This document shows, piece after piece, positions 32,861 to 42,025 of a stretch of 64,000 bases of DNA (its first letter is position 1; every line of letters starts with the position of its first letter). The position numbers were made by a program, and so were the translations under genes. The notes beneath the pieces are model-generated. The model was not told the origin of the DNA. It saw only the letters and a list, made by a program, of their open reading frames with translations, and made no database searches. This DNA is from CAVPDE01 sp963702565. Lineage in GTDB: Bacteria > Desulfobacterota > DSM-4660 > Desulfatiglandales > HGW-15. The DNA is taken from positions 310,001 through 374,000 of the forward strand of contig CAVPDE010000024.1 in assembly GCA_963702565.1 (NCBI GenBank). Direction: 5' to 3'.

Positions 32861-33634
32861 CTACAACCCCTTTGCGTGGAGCGCGGCGCCAAGGCCGCCG
32901 ACAATCTGCGGCTCTTTGTACACGCGGACCGGATGCCCCAGCTTCTCTTCCAGGAAGGTGACTACGCCCTGGTTCTTAGCCACACCGCCGCTCATCGTGA
33001 CTTCTCTTTGGACCCCAAGGGTTTTCACCATGCTCCAGACCCGGTTCACGATGGCGCGGTGAATGCCCCTGATGATTTCCTCCTTCGGGTGGTTCTTGGC
33101 CACAAGGGAAATCACCTCGCTCTCGGCAAAAACCGTGCACACGCTGCTGATGCGCACCTCCCCGTTCGCCCCCATAGACAGAGAGCCCATCTCGTCTAGC
33201 GGAACCTTCAGCTTGGCCGCCATCACCTCCAGGAAGCGGCCCGTGCCTGCCGCGCACTTGTCGTTCATGGTGAAGTCGAGCACCTTGCCGCCCTGACCCA
33301 CCCGGATCACCTTGGAGTCCTGGCCTCCGATATCGACAACCGTCCTTGTGTCGGGAAAGAGCTTGTAAGCGCCGAGAGCGTGGCATGAAATCTCGGTCAC
33401 CTTCTTGTCGGCGAAAGGAACGGAGATCCGGCCATACCCTGTTGCAACAATACTCTTCACCCTGTCGCGTTGCACTCTCGCGCGGGCCAACGCCTCCTCA
33501 AGCGATTTCTCCGCTGCCTCGGTGCTGTTTGCGCCGGTTTCCGTGATGCTGTAGGAAAGGATCTCGTCCTCTTCATTGATGATGACGCAGTCGGTGCTCA
33601 GAGAACCGACGTCAATGCCGGCAAAAGCGTCCAT
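32861..33634 (-). CDS. ATPase activator of 2-hydroxyacyl-CoA dehydratase (BadF/BadG/BcrA/HgdC family)
   Basis: An ASKHA-fold ATPase, 257 aa, that carries one 4Fe-4S cluster per homodimer and injects an electron into its partner dehydratase or aryl-CoA reductase at the cost of ATP. ATP-binding phosphate loops are GIDVGSLSTD and VVDIGGQDSK; the cluster cysteines are in NDKCAAGTG and SSVCTVFAESEV. The single-chain length matches HgdC-like archerases rather than the larger BcrA. It is 301 bases downstream of the two dehydratase subunit genes in the same direction. Confidence 0.92.
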   Translation of the reverse strand: MDAFAGIDVGSLSTDCVIINEEDEILSYSITETGANSTEAAEKSLEEALARARVQRDRVKSIVATGYGRISVPFADKKVTEISCHALGAYKLFPDTRTVVDIGGQDSKVIRVGQGGKVLDFTMNDKCAAGTGRFLEVMAAKLKVPLDEMGSLSMGANGEVRISSVCTVFAESEVISLVAKNHPKEEIIRGIHRAIVNRVWSMVKTLGVQREVTMSGGVAKNQGVVTFLEEKLGHPVRVYKEPQIVGGLGAALHAKGL

Positions 33635-33935
33635 AGTCCGTTGTCCGTAGTCAGTCGCAGGTTGCAGGTTGCGAACAGTCCGTTGTCCGTTGTCAGTGGT
33701 CGGTGGTCGGTTGCATGTCGCAAGTTGCTTGTCGCATGTTGCTAGTAGACCGTTGTCAGTAGCAGGTCACTGAAAGATTTTCTTAGAATCCATCACGAAA
33801 GCACGAAACAAGAAGGTTTCATACGCCCCCTTGTTTTCTTTCGTGTTTTCCAACTTTCGTGCTTTCGTGGTTGTGATTCTTGGTGTCCACTTTGGGCACC
33901 CTACATTCTGTCTCCTGTATTCTGTCTACTTTCTT
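33634..33935. repeat. Degenerate GTCCGTTGTCAGT words and an inverted CACGAAA repeat
   Basis: From 33634 to about 33770 the sequence is made of GTCCGTTGTC, GTCAGTGGTC, GTTGCAGGTTGC and GTCGCATGTTGC words. Then ATCACGAAAGCACGAAA (33792-33808) is inverted as TTTCGTGCTTTCGTGGTTGTGAT (33855-33877), a hairpin of the same family as 1351-1393. It occupies the gap between the activator and the reductase genes. No gene is seen. Confidence 0.6.
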
Positions 33936-35249
33936 CTAATTTTCCATTGTTTCAAAAAACGCGTCCAGCCGTGTGCGAGCCTGCTCTTCGGAATAGGCCC
34001 TGGAGTCCGTAATGTCTCCCTCGATCACCACGGATGGAACTCCGAGACGATCCATGAGCAGCCTCTTGAGATCGTACTGACCTACCGAATAGGGTTTGCA
34101 GCTTCTCGCCGAGTGAATGACCAGGCCGTCCACCTGGTATTCTTTGATGAGACTTTCCATCAGATGGAGCCTGTGGTTCAGGTTGTTGTTGAGAATGACA
34201 AGGCTGTAGGTTCTCGCCATGGAGTCGAAAGGACGGTCCGAATCCATGTGAGGGGTTGTCTCAGCCCAGGCATTCGTGTAGGTGGCTGTGACAAAGTTCA
34301 TCCCGTGCTCGGCGAAAAGATTGGCGTAATCCCTCACCTTGTACCACATGGCAATGTTGTCCCACATGAGCCTCTTTCGCTCGTTGGTGATTGCGGCTAC
34401 CCCTCGTTCCACCCTCTCCTTCAGTTCAGTCAGCAGGGTTCGATAGTAGTTCAGGGCCACCGGCAGGCCCCGAAGAGAAACAACCGGAGCCAGGTGGCCG
34501 AAGGCATCAAAAATCGTCATGGGCGCAGGTTTCGCCTTCATGGTGGCAAGCACCTCGCCCCAAGCGAGCGAGGTCTCCTTGGCCGTGCGGATCACTGCCT
34601 GGAATTTCTCCTCCTTGAAGGGTTTTCCCGAGATACGCTCGAGCTCAGGAATCATCTCTTCTAACTGGCACACCATGTACGCAACGTCCCCCTCCTGGAT
34701 ACCGCCGAAATTGTAGGGCGTGTCGAAAAGGATCAAGGGAATCTTCCAGTGATGAGCCAGCACCTTGTACCAGTAGACCACGGTCTGGCAAATGTTGTTG
34801 GAAGCAAAAAGAAGATCCGGCTTGGGGAGCCTTCCCACAGGCGTTTTCCCGGTCAGGCAAACACCGAGGTCCACCCTGGCATAGGAGCAAAGATCCTGGC
34901 TATACCCCCGCTCCTCGGCAAGCGCACACAATTCCGGCGCCACCTTTTGAGCCCCGCAAAGAGCTCCGTGATTTTCCGGATAGATGGTGTAGAAGTCAAA
35001 GGGCCTGAGGATCTCCACTGGCGCACCGCTCGTGACCCAGGCCACGGGCTTTGCTCCTTCAGCGTAGCGGGAGAGGAAATAGTGCCTCGTGATGATTTCC
35101 TTCAGCCGATCGTTGCACCTGAGCGGAGGGCCGAACAAAGGGCTTGCCTTTCCCCGGCGTTTCTTCTTTTTCATGCCGGCCATCTTCATCAGGGCCGGAG
35201 CACCGTAATCCTTCATGAAGGAGTAACGGATTTTCTTAGGAAGAGACAT
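33936..35249 (-). CDS. 2-hydroxyacyl-CoA dehydratase / benzoyl-CoA reductase subunit B-like
   Basis: 437 aa, the size of BcrB/BzdO-type subunits. Visible: the N-terminal region up to SYARVDLGVCLTG (a Cys ligand segment), FASNNICQTVVYWYK, and the late motif IHSARSCKPYSVGQYDLKRLL with its Cys, typical of cluster-binding subunits of this superfamily. Such subunits reduce or dehydrate CoA thioesters through radical chemistry using an electron from the activator. Sequence alone cannot separate hydroxyacyl-CoA dehydratation from aryl-CoA reduction here. It is 34 bases after its partner subunit. Confidence 0.85.
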   Translation of the reverse strand: MSLPKKIRYSFMKDYGAPALMKMAGMKKKKRRGKASPLFGPPLRCNDRLKEIITRHYFLSRYAEGAKPVAWVTSGAPVEILRPFDFYTIYPENHGALCGAQKVAPELCALAEERGYSQDLCSYARVDLGVCLTGKTPVGRLPKPDLLFASNNICQTVVYWYKVLAHHWKIPLILFDTPYNFGGIQEGDVAYMVCQLEEMIPELERISGKPFKEEKFQAVIRTAKETSLAWGEVLATMKAKPAPMTIFDAFGHLAPVVSLRGLPVALNYYRTLLTELKERVERGVAAITNERKRLMWDNIAMWYKVRDYANLFAEHGMNFVTATYTNAWAETTPHMDSDRPFDSMARTYSLVILNNNLNHRLHLMESLIKEYQVDGLVIHSARSCKPYSVGQYDLKRLLMDRLGVPSVVIEGDITDSRAYSEEQARTRLDAFFETMEN

Positions 35250-35283
35250 AAAGATCCCTTTCTGATTTCCTAGGCCGAAGGCC

Positions 35284-36378
35284 CTAGGAAATCATTTCCA
35301 CAAAGGCTTCCACCCTCGTCCTCATCTGCCCGCTCACACCCTGGTTCAATTCCGTGTCCATGACCAGGGTCGCAACTCCTTTGCTCCTCAGTCCTTCCAC
35401 AAGCTGCGGAATGTCGAAAAGCTCAGGCTCGCAGAACTTCACTGTGTAGAAAATAGCGCCTTTTGCCCCGCTCCGTTCAATCTTTTGCACAAGATGCTTC
35501 AGCCTTTCCTCTACCGGAGAGTTCTTGGTGCTGCAAGGCGGCATGGCAAAATAGCCGTCTGCCAAAGCCTCAAAAGGATCTTCGCTGGTGCCGGGGGTTA
35601 CAAGCAGTCTCCTGCTGCAGTTCAACAGGTCATCGTCCCCGACGCGCACGCCCAGGTCATCCAGGAGGGTCAGAATTTCAGGAGGGCTGGGCAGCACACC
35701 GCTCATGATCACAACAGGGCCTTTCTTTGGTTCTCCCCTCGAGGTCTCTGCAAATTCTGAAAGAAGCGGGTGGAAGTCCTCCGGATAAAGAAACTCACCC
35801 TGGCGGAGCACCCGATAGAACTCCTCGTTGGTGCTCTGCAGTTTCCCCTCTGCCCTCAGATCATAAATCTCTTTGATCAAGAAAGATATTTCCCGGCTTT
35901 GGCGGACCCGCCGTTTTAACTCCTCAAGGTTCAGGGGCCCGAGCTGCTTTTCCAGGCTTGAAGCGAGGCCTTTCATCTGTTTCAGATAGTAATCGCGTGA
36001 GGACGCCCTGTAGGGAGCTTTAGGGTGGTAGAAGAAGGTGCAAGGCTTCTTGAGCCCCAGATAATCGTTCACAATGGAAGCGAGATTCTGGATGGAATCA
36101 CAGGTGTGGGGGAAAAGAAACCCGTCCACACCGTCGCAGTGACCTTGAAGGATGAGTTCAAGGCCGAATCTCACCACCGAGCAGATGTAAGGCTGAAGGT
36201 GGGCGCTGGCGTGACTCACTTCCAGGGGAGGGTCCCAGATCTCTACGGGCAGCGCGTTCATGGCCCAGAAGATCTCCTTAGGGTACTGGGCCGGAAAGAC
36301 CCCGAAGATGCGTCGGCCGTATTTCTCCCTTTGTTCCTGGATATATTCCTTCCTCGGTCTAGGCTGAAAACGCGTCAT
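35284..36378 (-). CDS. 2-hydroxyacyl-CoA dehydratase / benzoyl-CoA reductase subunit C-like
   Basis: 364 aa from the ATG at 36378; TTG three codons earlier is possible, but AGGGGAG is better spaced for ATG. Family landmarks: FGVFPAQYPKEIFWAMNALPVEIWD near the N-terminus, YICSVVRFGLE and FPHTCDSIQNL (cluster cysteines), FFYHPKAPY, and the late FYTVKFCEPELFD. It pairs with the downstream B-like subunit and the ATPase activator as one functional module. No CoA ligase, hydratase or electron-transfer gene lies next to it to reveal the substrate. Confidence 0.85.
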   Translation of the reverse strand: MTRFQPRPRKEYIQEQREKYGRRIFGVFPAQYPKEIFWAMNALPVEIWDPPLEVSHASAHLQPYICSVVRFGLELILQGHCDGVDGFLFPHTCDSIQNLASIVNDYLGLKKPCTFFYHPKAPYRASSRDYYLKQMKGLASSLEKQLGPLNLEELKRRVRQSREISFLIKEIYDLRAEGKLQSTNEEFYRVLRQGEFLYPEDFHPLLSEFAETSRGEPKKGPVVIMSGVLPSPPEILTLLDDLGVRVGDDDLLNCSRRLLVTPGTSEDPFEALADGYFAMPPCSTKNSPVEERLKHLVQKIERSGAKGAIFYTVKFCEPELFDIPQLVEGLRSKGVATLVMDTELNQGVSGQMRTRVEAFVEMIS

Positions 36379-36505
36379 GAGATTCAATCTCCCCTCGGGC
36401 TCCCCCGACTAATCCAACCGCGAACCCCGTGTCTTGTACCCTGTGTCCTCCCGCCTATATCCCCTATATGCTAGCCTTCTATCGGGACAAACACAATGGC
36501 TAATC

Positions 36506-38335
36506 CTATTCCCAAAGAGCATCCCTCAGGCCGGAAACACGGGTGGTGCGGCGGCCCACCGCCTCGCGAAAAACGTTCTCCCGGCCCCACACTTCCACCC
36601 CTTCTCGTGCACGGGTGATCCCGGTGTAAATGAGCTCTCTCGTGAGCACCGGTGAATCCTGATCCGGAAGAATGAAAAGGAGCCGGTCAAACTCAGAGCC
36701 CTGGCTCTTGTGAACCGTGAGGGCATAGACGGTCTCGTGCTGCGGCAACCTGACAGGATGCAGGGCTCGGAGCGCGCCGTCCGGTGCCCGGAAAAAAACC
36801 CTAAGCTCTCCGTCCGCCGCGGGATCCGGCAGGGCAATGCCGATGTCCCCATTGTAGAGGTGCAGGTTGTAATCATTCTGGGTGATCAGAACAGGCCGGC
36901 CCCGGTACCACCTCCCCTCTCCGCGGATGAGCTTTTGCCCCCTCAACAGGTGCTCCACCAAGAGATTGATGGCATTGACCCCATAAGGACCTTGTCTCAA
37001 AGCGCAGAGGATTCTGAAGCGGTCCAGCCGCTCGAAGGCCGTCTGAGGGTCCCTCACCTGGAAAAGATGATGGAAATCCTCCAACCCCCTGTCCTTCAGC
37101 GCACGGGGCAAGGACTTCGGTGAGGGTAGAGGTTTCCAGCCCAAATCTACGGCCGTTGCATCCTGCAGGATTTTCAGGGCAGCGTCGGCATTGCCTTCAT
37201 TGATCGAACGGCTGGCAGAGGCAATCCCGCTTACGTCGCTGAAACGATAGCTCCGGGTGAGCTGAACAATGGAGTCGCTCATTGGAGACGCGGATTTGGC
37301 TCCATGGATCTCATACCCGGCGGTTCTTTGAATTTCGGCACAGAATGTTTTTGAAAACGGGTGGGACACTCCCGTGTCGCATATATCGCCGAGCACTGCG
37401 CCTGCCTCCACCGAAGAAAGCTGGTCCTTGTCGCCAAGAAGGATGAACCGCGCCTGCGACGGAAGGGCCTGCACCAGCTTGGACATGAGAGCCAGATCCA
37501 CCATGGAAGCTTCATCCACCACAACGGCGTCCACGGGAAGATGATTCTGCGCGTTGAAACGAAAATAAGGGGAATCCTTCACGGGCCCGAGAAGACGATG
37601 AATCGTCGAAGCTTCCTCCGGAATGAGCGCCTTCAGACTTTGTTCGCAGGCCAGGTCCTCCTTTGCTTTCCTCAAAGCCTCCTGCAGCCGGGCAGCCCCT
37701 TTCCCGGTGGGGGAGACCAGGGCCGTGCGGAGGCCCTGTCTCCTGTTCTGTTCCATCTCCATCAGAAGGGCAAGGATCTTGGCAACCGTTGTCGTCTTTC
37801 CGGTACCAGGACCTCCGGTAATCACACAAAACTTCCTCCGTGCAGAAGCAAAAGCCGCCACCTTCTGCCAGTCTATGCCGGCCTCTTCCAGCGAGGGAAA
37901 ACCTCTGCTCAACCCATTCTGAAAAGACCTCATCGGTGAGACAGGGCTTTCATCGTTGATCCGGCTCTTTATTCCCTTTGCGAGTTCCTCCTGATACTCC
38001 CAGTAGCGGTAGAGGTAGAGCCGGTCCTTAGGGTCGAGGATCAGCGGCCTGGGCTCACCCGGCTCCCCAACCACGCCGCTTTTCTTGAGCTTCTTCACCC
38101 ATTTCCCCGCTGCAGGGAAAACAAGGCGCTCCCCCGCCTCCGAAGCGTGAAAGGGCTCCTGTGAAGAAAGATCAAGGCAAATGTGGCCTTCTCTCGTAAG
38201 CCGGCTCACAAGCGCCGCGGCCAGCACGAGTTCCTGGGACGGAGCCTTGCAGACCTTTGCCATGAACCTCGCGAAGTGAAGATCCAGAGGAGAAAAGAAA
38301 CCGCTCTTTTGGAGAGAATCCAGATCAGCGATCAT
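36506..38335 (-). CDS. recD: Exodeoxyribonuclease V subunit alpha (RecD helicase)
   Basis: A 5'-to-3' SF1 helicase of the RecBCD complex, 609 aa. Walker A GGPGTGKTTTVAKIL, Walker B VVDEASMVDLALM, LLGDKDQLSSVEAGAVL, and the C-terminal motif TVHKSQGSEFDRL are clear. The ATG at 38335 follows GAGGA. It is the last gene of recC-recB-recD, 45 bases after recB. Confidence 0.96.
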   Translation of the reverse strand: MIADLDSLQKSGFFSPLDLHFARFMAKVCKAPSQELVLAAALVSRLTREGHICLDLSSQEPFHASEAGERLVFPAAGKWVKKLKKSGVVGEPGEPRPLILDPKDRLYLYRYWEYQEELAKGIKSRINDESPVSPMRSFQNGLSRGFPSLEEAGIDWQKVAAFASARRKFCVITGGPGTGKTTTVAKILALLMEMEQNRRQGLRTALVSPTGKGAARLQEALRKAKEDLACEQSLKALIPEEASTIHRLLGPVKDSPYFRFNAQNHLPVDAVVVDEASMVDLALMSKLVQALPSQARFILLGDKDQLSSVEAGAVLGDICDTGVSHPFSKTFCAEIQRTAGYEIHGAKSASPMSDSIVQLTRSYRFSDVSGIASASRSINEGNADAALKILQDATAVDLGWKPLPSPKSLPRALKDRGLEDFHHLFQVRDPQTAFERLDRFRILCALRQGPYGVNAINLLVEHLLRGQKLIRGEGRWYRGRPVLITQNDYNLHLYNGDIGIALPDPAADGELRVFFRAPDGALRALHPVRLPQHETVYALTVHKSQGSEFDRLLFILPDQDSPVLTRELIYTGITRAREGVEVWGRENVFREAVGRRTTRVSGLRDALWE

Positions 38336-38380
38336 TCAAACATTCCTCAATCCTTGAAAAGATCCAAATCCGAATTTTTT

Positions 38381-41300
38381 TCATCTTACTCCGATCAGTT
38401 CTTCACTCAAGGCTTCGATCAGACTCCGACGGGGTTTGTCCCTGTAGACGCCGAATTCAGGCCCTTTCCCCGGGTCCACCCCGCGCAGGAACACGTAGAA
38501 GACCCCTCCAAAGTGCCGGTCGTAATCATATCCCTGCGCTCTGAGCCTCAGGTACTGGTTGAGTGCCAATGTGTAAAACGTGTACTGGAGGGTGTAGAAG
38601 TTTTCTTCCATGGCCTTGGTCAGGTTTTCAGTGCTGTAATCCTCCACGCTCGCGCCCAGGAAGTTGGATTTCCAGTCGAGGAGGTAGTAGCGATCTTCAA
38701 ACCTGAAGACCATGTCCATGAACCCCTTCATGAACCCGCGAAGGGGTGAAAAGCTTAAGCGCTCCGTTTTCTCGGGGACCTCCTGGCGGAGGCTGACTCT
38801 TGCCAGAATCCTTCCCACCGTTTCAGGAGCCAGGGACTTGAGCGGAAAGTAGAATTCAAGTTCATTCAGGCGGTCCTCCATCCTGACCCTGGAGAGGCAG
38901 AAATCTTGCCGTTCCGGATCCAGAGGGACCCTGAGCACTTTGTCCACCATGTCGCAAATGACCTCCAGCCAGGAACGATCATATCCGTATTGGACAAGCT
39001 TCTCTCCCACCAGGTCTAGTCTTGACGGACCCGTGACGCTGCAGAAGTCGAGATGCTCGAACACATCATGAAGAAAAGTGCCTGCCTTAGCCCCTTTCGG
39101 AAAGGCAAAGATACCTGCAGGCTCTTCCATCGTGCGCAGAGGATCCTCCCGAGCCTGCAACGTGAGAGCGTCGTAGTCGGTCCCCTCTTCACTGTGGAGT
39201 CGATCGGAGACCAGGCCGGAGAAGCTCGATATCCTCCACTGTCTGTCGATCCGGCCGGCAAACTCCTTTGCAGGATTGATCTGCATCTCCTCGGGCAGCG
39301 GAGAAAATCGGCTTTCGTCATCCTCAATTTCCCTGATCACCTCTACGGCGGCTGCAGGCTTCTTCATCAGAGACTTGACTTTGAAGAGAAGTTCCTCGTT
39401 CGTGATTCGTTTGAAGTTGTCTGCAAGCGCCTTCACGAGGTCGTCGGAGTCCTCGGTCGCCGGAGTGTGAAGCAGGTACGCCGGCGCGGACGTCTCAGCC
39501 CCCTTGAAACGCCCCCACGCCAGATACACCCGGCATTTCGCACGGGTAAGGGCAACGTACAGGAGCCTCAGGTTTTCAGCCAGCTCTTCTTTGTTCGCAA
39601 GGGCTTTGTGGGCCGCCCGGTCCTCCGACCCAAGATCGAAAACGAGCTCCATCCGGTTCTGCGGGTTGTGGAACAGAAGGGGCTCCGCGCCTTTCTTGGG
39701 CCTGACGCCGTCCCACGAAAAAGGGCAGAACACAATGGGGTACTCAAGCCCTTTGCTTTTGTGGATGGTGACGAGTCTCACGGCGTTCTCGTCGCGCTCC
39801 AGGCGGAGCTGATGCTCCTCCGACCGGGGAGCGTCGGGGTCTCTCTGTTCGGAAAGCCACTTCAGCAGTCCGGTCATGTTCAGCTTTTTCTCTACAGAGG
39901 CCTGATGCAGGACTTCCATGAGATGGAGAAGATTCGTGTTTCTTCGCTCCCCGTCGGCAAAAGCAATCAGACGGGTCAGGACCTTCTCCTCCTTGAGGAA
40001 AGAGCGGAACATGCGGAAGAACCCTCTTTCCTGCCAGAGGTCATGGTGCTCCCTGAACTTGACGAGCCAGCGCTCCCACCGTGCTTCATCCAGCGTCAGC
40101 CGCTCGAGTTCCTCACCCGAGACCCCGGCCATATCGGTGGACAGGGCCGTCTTGACCAGGGATTCCGCACCGGGCTCCACAACGGCGGAGAGGAACCTCG
40201 CCATCTCCATCGCTTCGTGGGAATCGAAAAGGTTCTCCGTGCTGTGGAGAACGCTCGGGACGTTTCTCGCGGACAGGACCTTTTGCACGAGAAGGGCTTC
40301 CTTGTTTTCACGCACCAGCACCGCGATATCGCTCGCCCTGAGGGGCCTGCCGCCGATGAGAGCTTTCTTCTCCTTGCCCAGGTTTAGAAGCCGCGTGGTT
40401 TCCGCAGCGACCAAGCCGGGCAGGTGAGCCTCCGCCACCCCCTTGTTGATGATGCCGTTGGGCTCGGCCCACTTTCCCGGGTCCATGAACCAGAGGGTGA
40501 AAGGTTCCCTCTTCCCCCCGATCACGAGAGTCTCAGCTTTTTTCCTCCTGGCGGCCTTGGCCGGCTCGAAGGGAATCTTTTCATAGACAAATGCGGGTTT
40601 CGCATTCCCGAACAGGGCGTTGATGGTTTTGATCAATTCGGGGTCTGATCGCCAGTTCTCCGTAAGGGTGTAGCGGGTGTCGACTTTGTCCACCGCCTCC
40701 ATGTACGCGAAGATATCCGCACCGCGAAACCCGTAAATCGACTGTTTCGGATCGCCCACAAGGAAGAGCGTGCTCCCTCCCCTTCCGAAGATGCTCTGGA
40801 AGATGGCATACTGCACAGGGTCCGTGTCCTGGAACTCATCGATCAAAGCGGCCCGGTACTTTCGTCGGATGGCGATCCCAAGGTCCCTTCCCCCTCTGCC
40901 TTCCAGAGCGGCTTGGAGTTTCAGCAGCAGATCGTCAAAAGTCTGAACGTTCTTTTCCGTCTTTCTCCTGGAGAACTCCTCGCCCACCTCTTTGAACAGG
41001 TTGACCTTGAGCCCCAGCAAGCGTTCCGCGAAAAGAATCTCCAGGTCCTGAGAGGCCTGGTAGAGGTCTTCGCAAAGATCAAAGAAAGCGTGTTTCGGCG
41101 GATCATAATCCTTTTTCAGGTTTTCCCTTTTCTCCAGTTCTCCTCTTGTGAATCTCTTGAACTCCTCAAACAGGCTCGTGCGGTTTTCCCCATAGGCGAA
41201 GAGGTCCTCCATCTCCTCTCCCCAGAGTCCGACCTTGGGCGGGCTGTACTGCTTCTTGTTCATGCCCTCGTAGGAGGCGAGCAGGTCCAGGACCTCCTCT

Positions 41301-41989
41301 CTGACCGAGGGCCACGTGTCGGCCGCCTTGGAAAAAGCCTTTCTGAATCGTTGTTCCTGCGCGCCGGTGTCCCGGTTCTCCGGCTCGGGGAGGATGCGAA
41401 GAAAGGGCTGGTTCATTTTGCGCTTCAAGAGCCGGGTCAGTTCTTCCGGCGTGAAACGGTTCTCCAGCGCAAAGTTCACGAACAGAGGCGACGCGGTGTA
41501 GAGGTGGCGTCGCCAGAAATCATCCACGCTCTCCTGGATCATGGCGGAGGGATCCGTGAGCAGCTCCGTGTCAAAGAGGCTGCCGCTCTCAAAAGCGTTC
41601 TCATGGAGCATTCTTCTGCAGAAGCCGTGGATCGTGAAGATGGGTGCCTCGTCAAAGGTCCTCAACGCTTCTCGCAACAGGCGTAACGCGTCTCCCGAAG
41701 ACGCCTGCCGCTTCACGAGCTTGTCGAGAAAGGGATCCTTTGCTTCGCCGCTTGAAAAGGCCTGAACGGCATCGCGGATTTTGCTGCGGATTCGGTCTTT
41801 CAGCTCCTCCGTGGCTGCCTCGGTGAACGTGACGACCAGGATCTGATGGACCGCCAGTCTTTTTTCCAGCAGGAGGCGCAGGAAGAGCCCGGTGATGGTG
41901 TAGGTTTTTCCCGTCCCAGCACTGGCTTCGATGAGGTTCGCTCCCTCAAGAGGTGTTTTCAGGGGATCAAAGACTTGGTAGTGCAACAT
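38381..41989 (-). CDS. recB: Exodeoxyribonuclease V subunit beta (RecB helicase-nuclease)
   Basis: A 3'-to-5' helicase plus nuclease of RecBCD, 1202 aa from ATG 41989; a GTG four codons earlier is an alternative. Helicase motifs: Ia EASAGTGKTYTITGLFLRLL, II ALIDEFQDTDPVQYAIF, III LVGDPKQSIYGFRGADIFAY, V/VI RLVTIHKSKGLEYPIVF and LLYVALTRAK. The C-terminal nuclease domain keeps GTFLHDVFEHL, MDMVFRFEDRYYLLDWKSN (D-x-K catalytic core) and the YTLQYTFYTLAL helix. It acts at double-strand breaks and Chi-like sites together with RecC and RecD. Confidence 0.96.
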   Translation of the reverse strand: MLHYQVFDPLKTPLEGANLIEASAGTGKTYTITGLFLRLLLEKRLAVHQILVVTFTEAATEELKDRIRSKIRDAVQAFSSGEAKDPFLDKLVKRQASSGDALRLLREALRTFDEAPIFTIHGFCRRMLHENAFESGSLFDTELLTDPSAMIQESVDDFWRRHLYTASPLFVNFALENRFTPEELTRLLKRKMNQPFLRILPEPENRDTGAQEQRFRKAFSKAADTWPSVREEVLDLLASYEGMNKKQYSPPKVGLWGEEMEDLFAYGENRTSLFEEFKRFTRGELEKRENLKKDYDPPKHAFFDLCEDLYQASQDLEILFAERLLGLKVNLFKEVGEEFSRRKTEKNVQTFDDLLLKLQAALEGRGGRDLGIAIRRKYRAALIDEFQDTDPVQYAIFQSIFGRGGSTLFLVGDPKQSIYGFRGADIFAYMEAVDKVDTRYTLTENWRSDPELIKTINALFGNAKPAFVYEKIPFEPAKAARRKKAETLVIGGKREPFTLWFMDPGKWAEPNGIINKGVAEAHLPGLVAAETTRLLNLGKEKKALIGGRPLRASDIAVLVRENKEALLVQKVLSARNVPSVLHSTENLFDSHEAMEMARFLSAVVEPGAESLVKTALSTDMAGVSGEELERLTLDEARWERWLVKFREHHDLWQERGFFRMFRSFLKEEKVLTRLIAFADGERRNTNLLHLMEVLHQASVEKKLNMTGLLKWLSEQRDPDAPRSEEHQLRLERDENAVRLVTIHKSKGLEYPIVFCPFSWDGVRPKKGAEPLLFHNPQNRMELVFDLGSEDRAAHKALANKEELAENLRLLYVALTRAKCRVYLAWGRFKGAETSAPAYLLHTPATEDSDDLVKALADNFKRITNEELLFKVKSLMKKPAAAVEVIREIEDDESRFSPLPEEMQINPAKEFAGRIDRQWRISSFSGLVSDRLHSEEGTDYDALTLQAREDPLRTMEEPAGIFAFPKGAKAGTFLHDVFEHLDFCSVTGPSRLDLVGEKLVQYGYDRSWLEVICDMVDKVLRVPLDPERQDFCLSRVRMEDRLNELEFYFPLKSLAPETVGRILARVSLRQEVPEKTERLSFSPLRGFMKGFMDMVFRFEDRYYLLDWKSNFLGASVEDYSTENLTKAMEENFYTLQYTFYTLALNQYLRLRAQGYDYDRHFGGVFYVFLRGVDPGKGPEFGVYRDKPRRSLIEALSEELIGVR

Positions 41990-42025
41990 TCTCTCTCTCA
42001 CGTGAGCGGCCTGTCTGATTGACGC

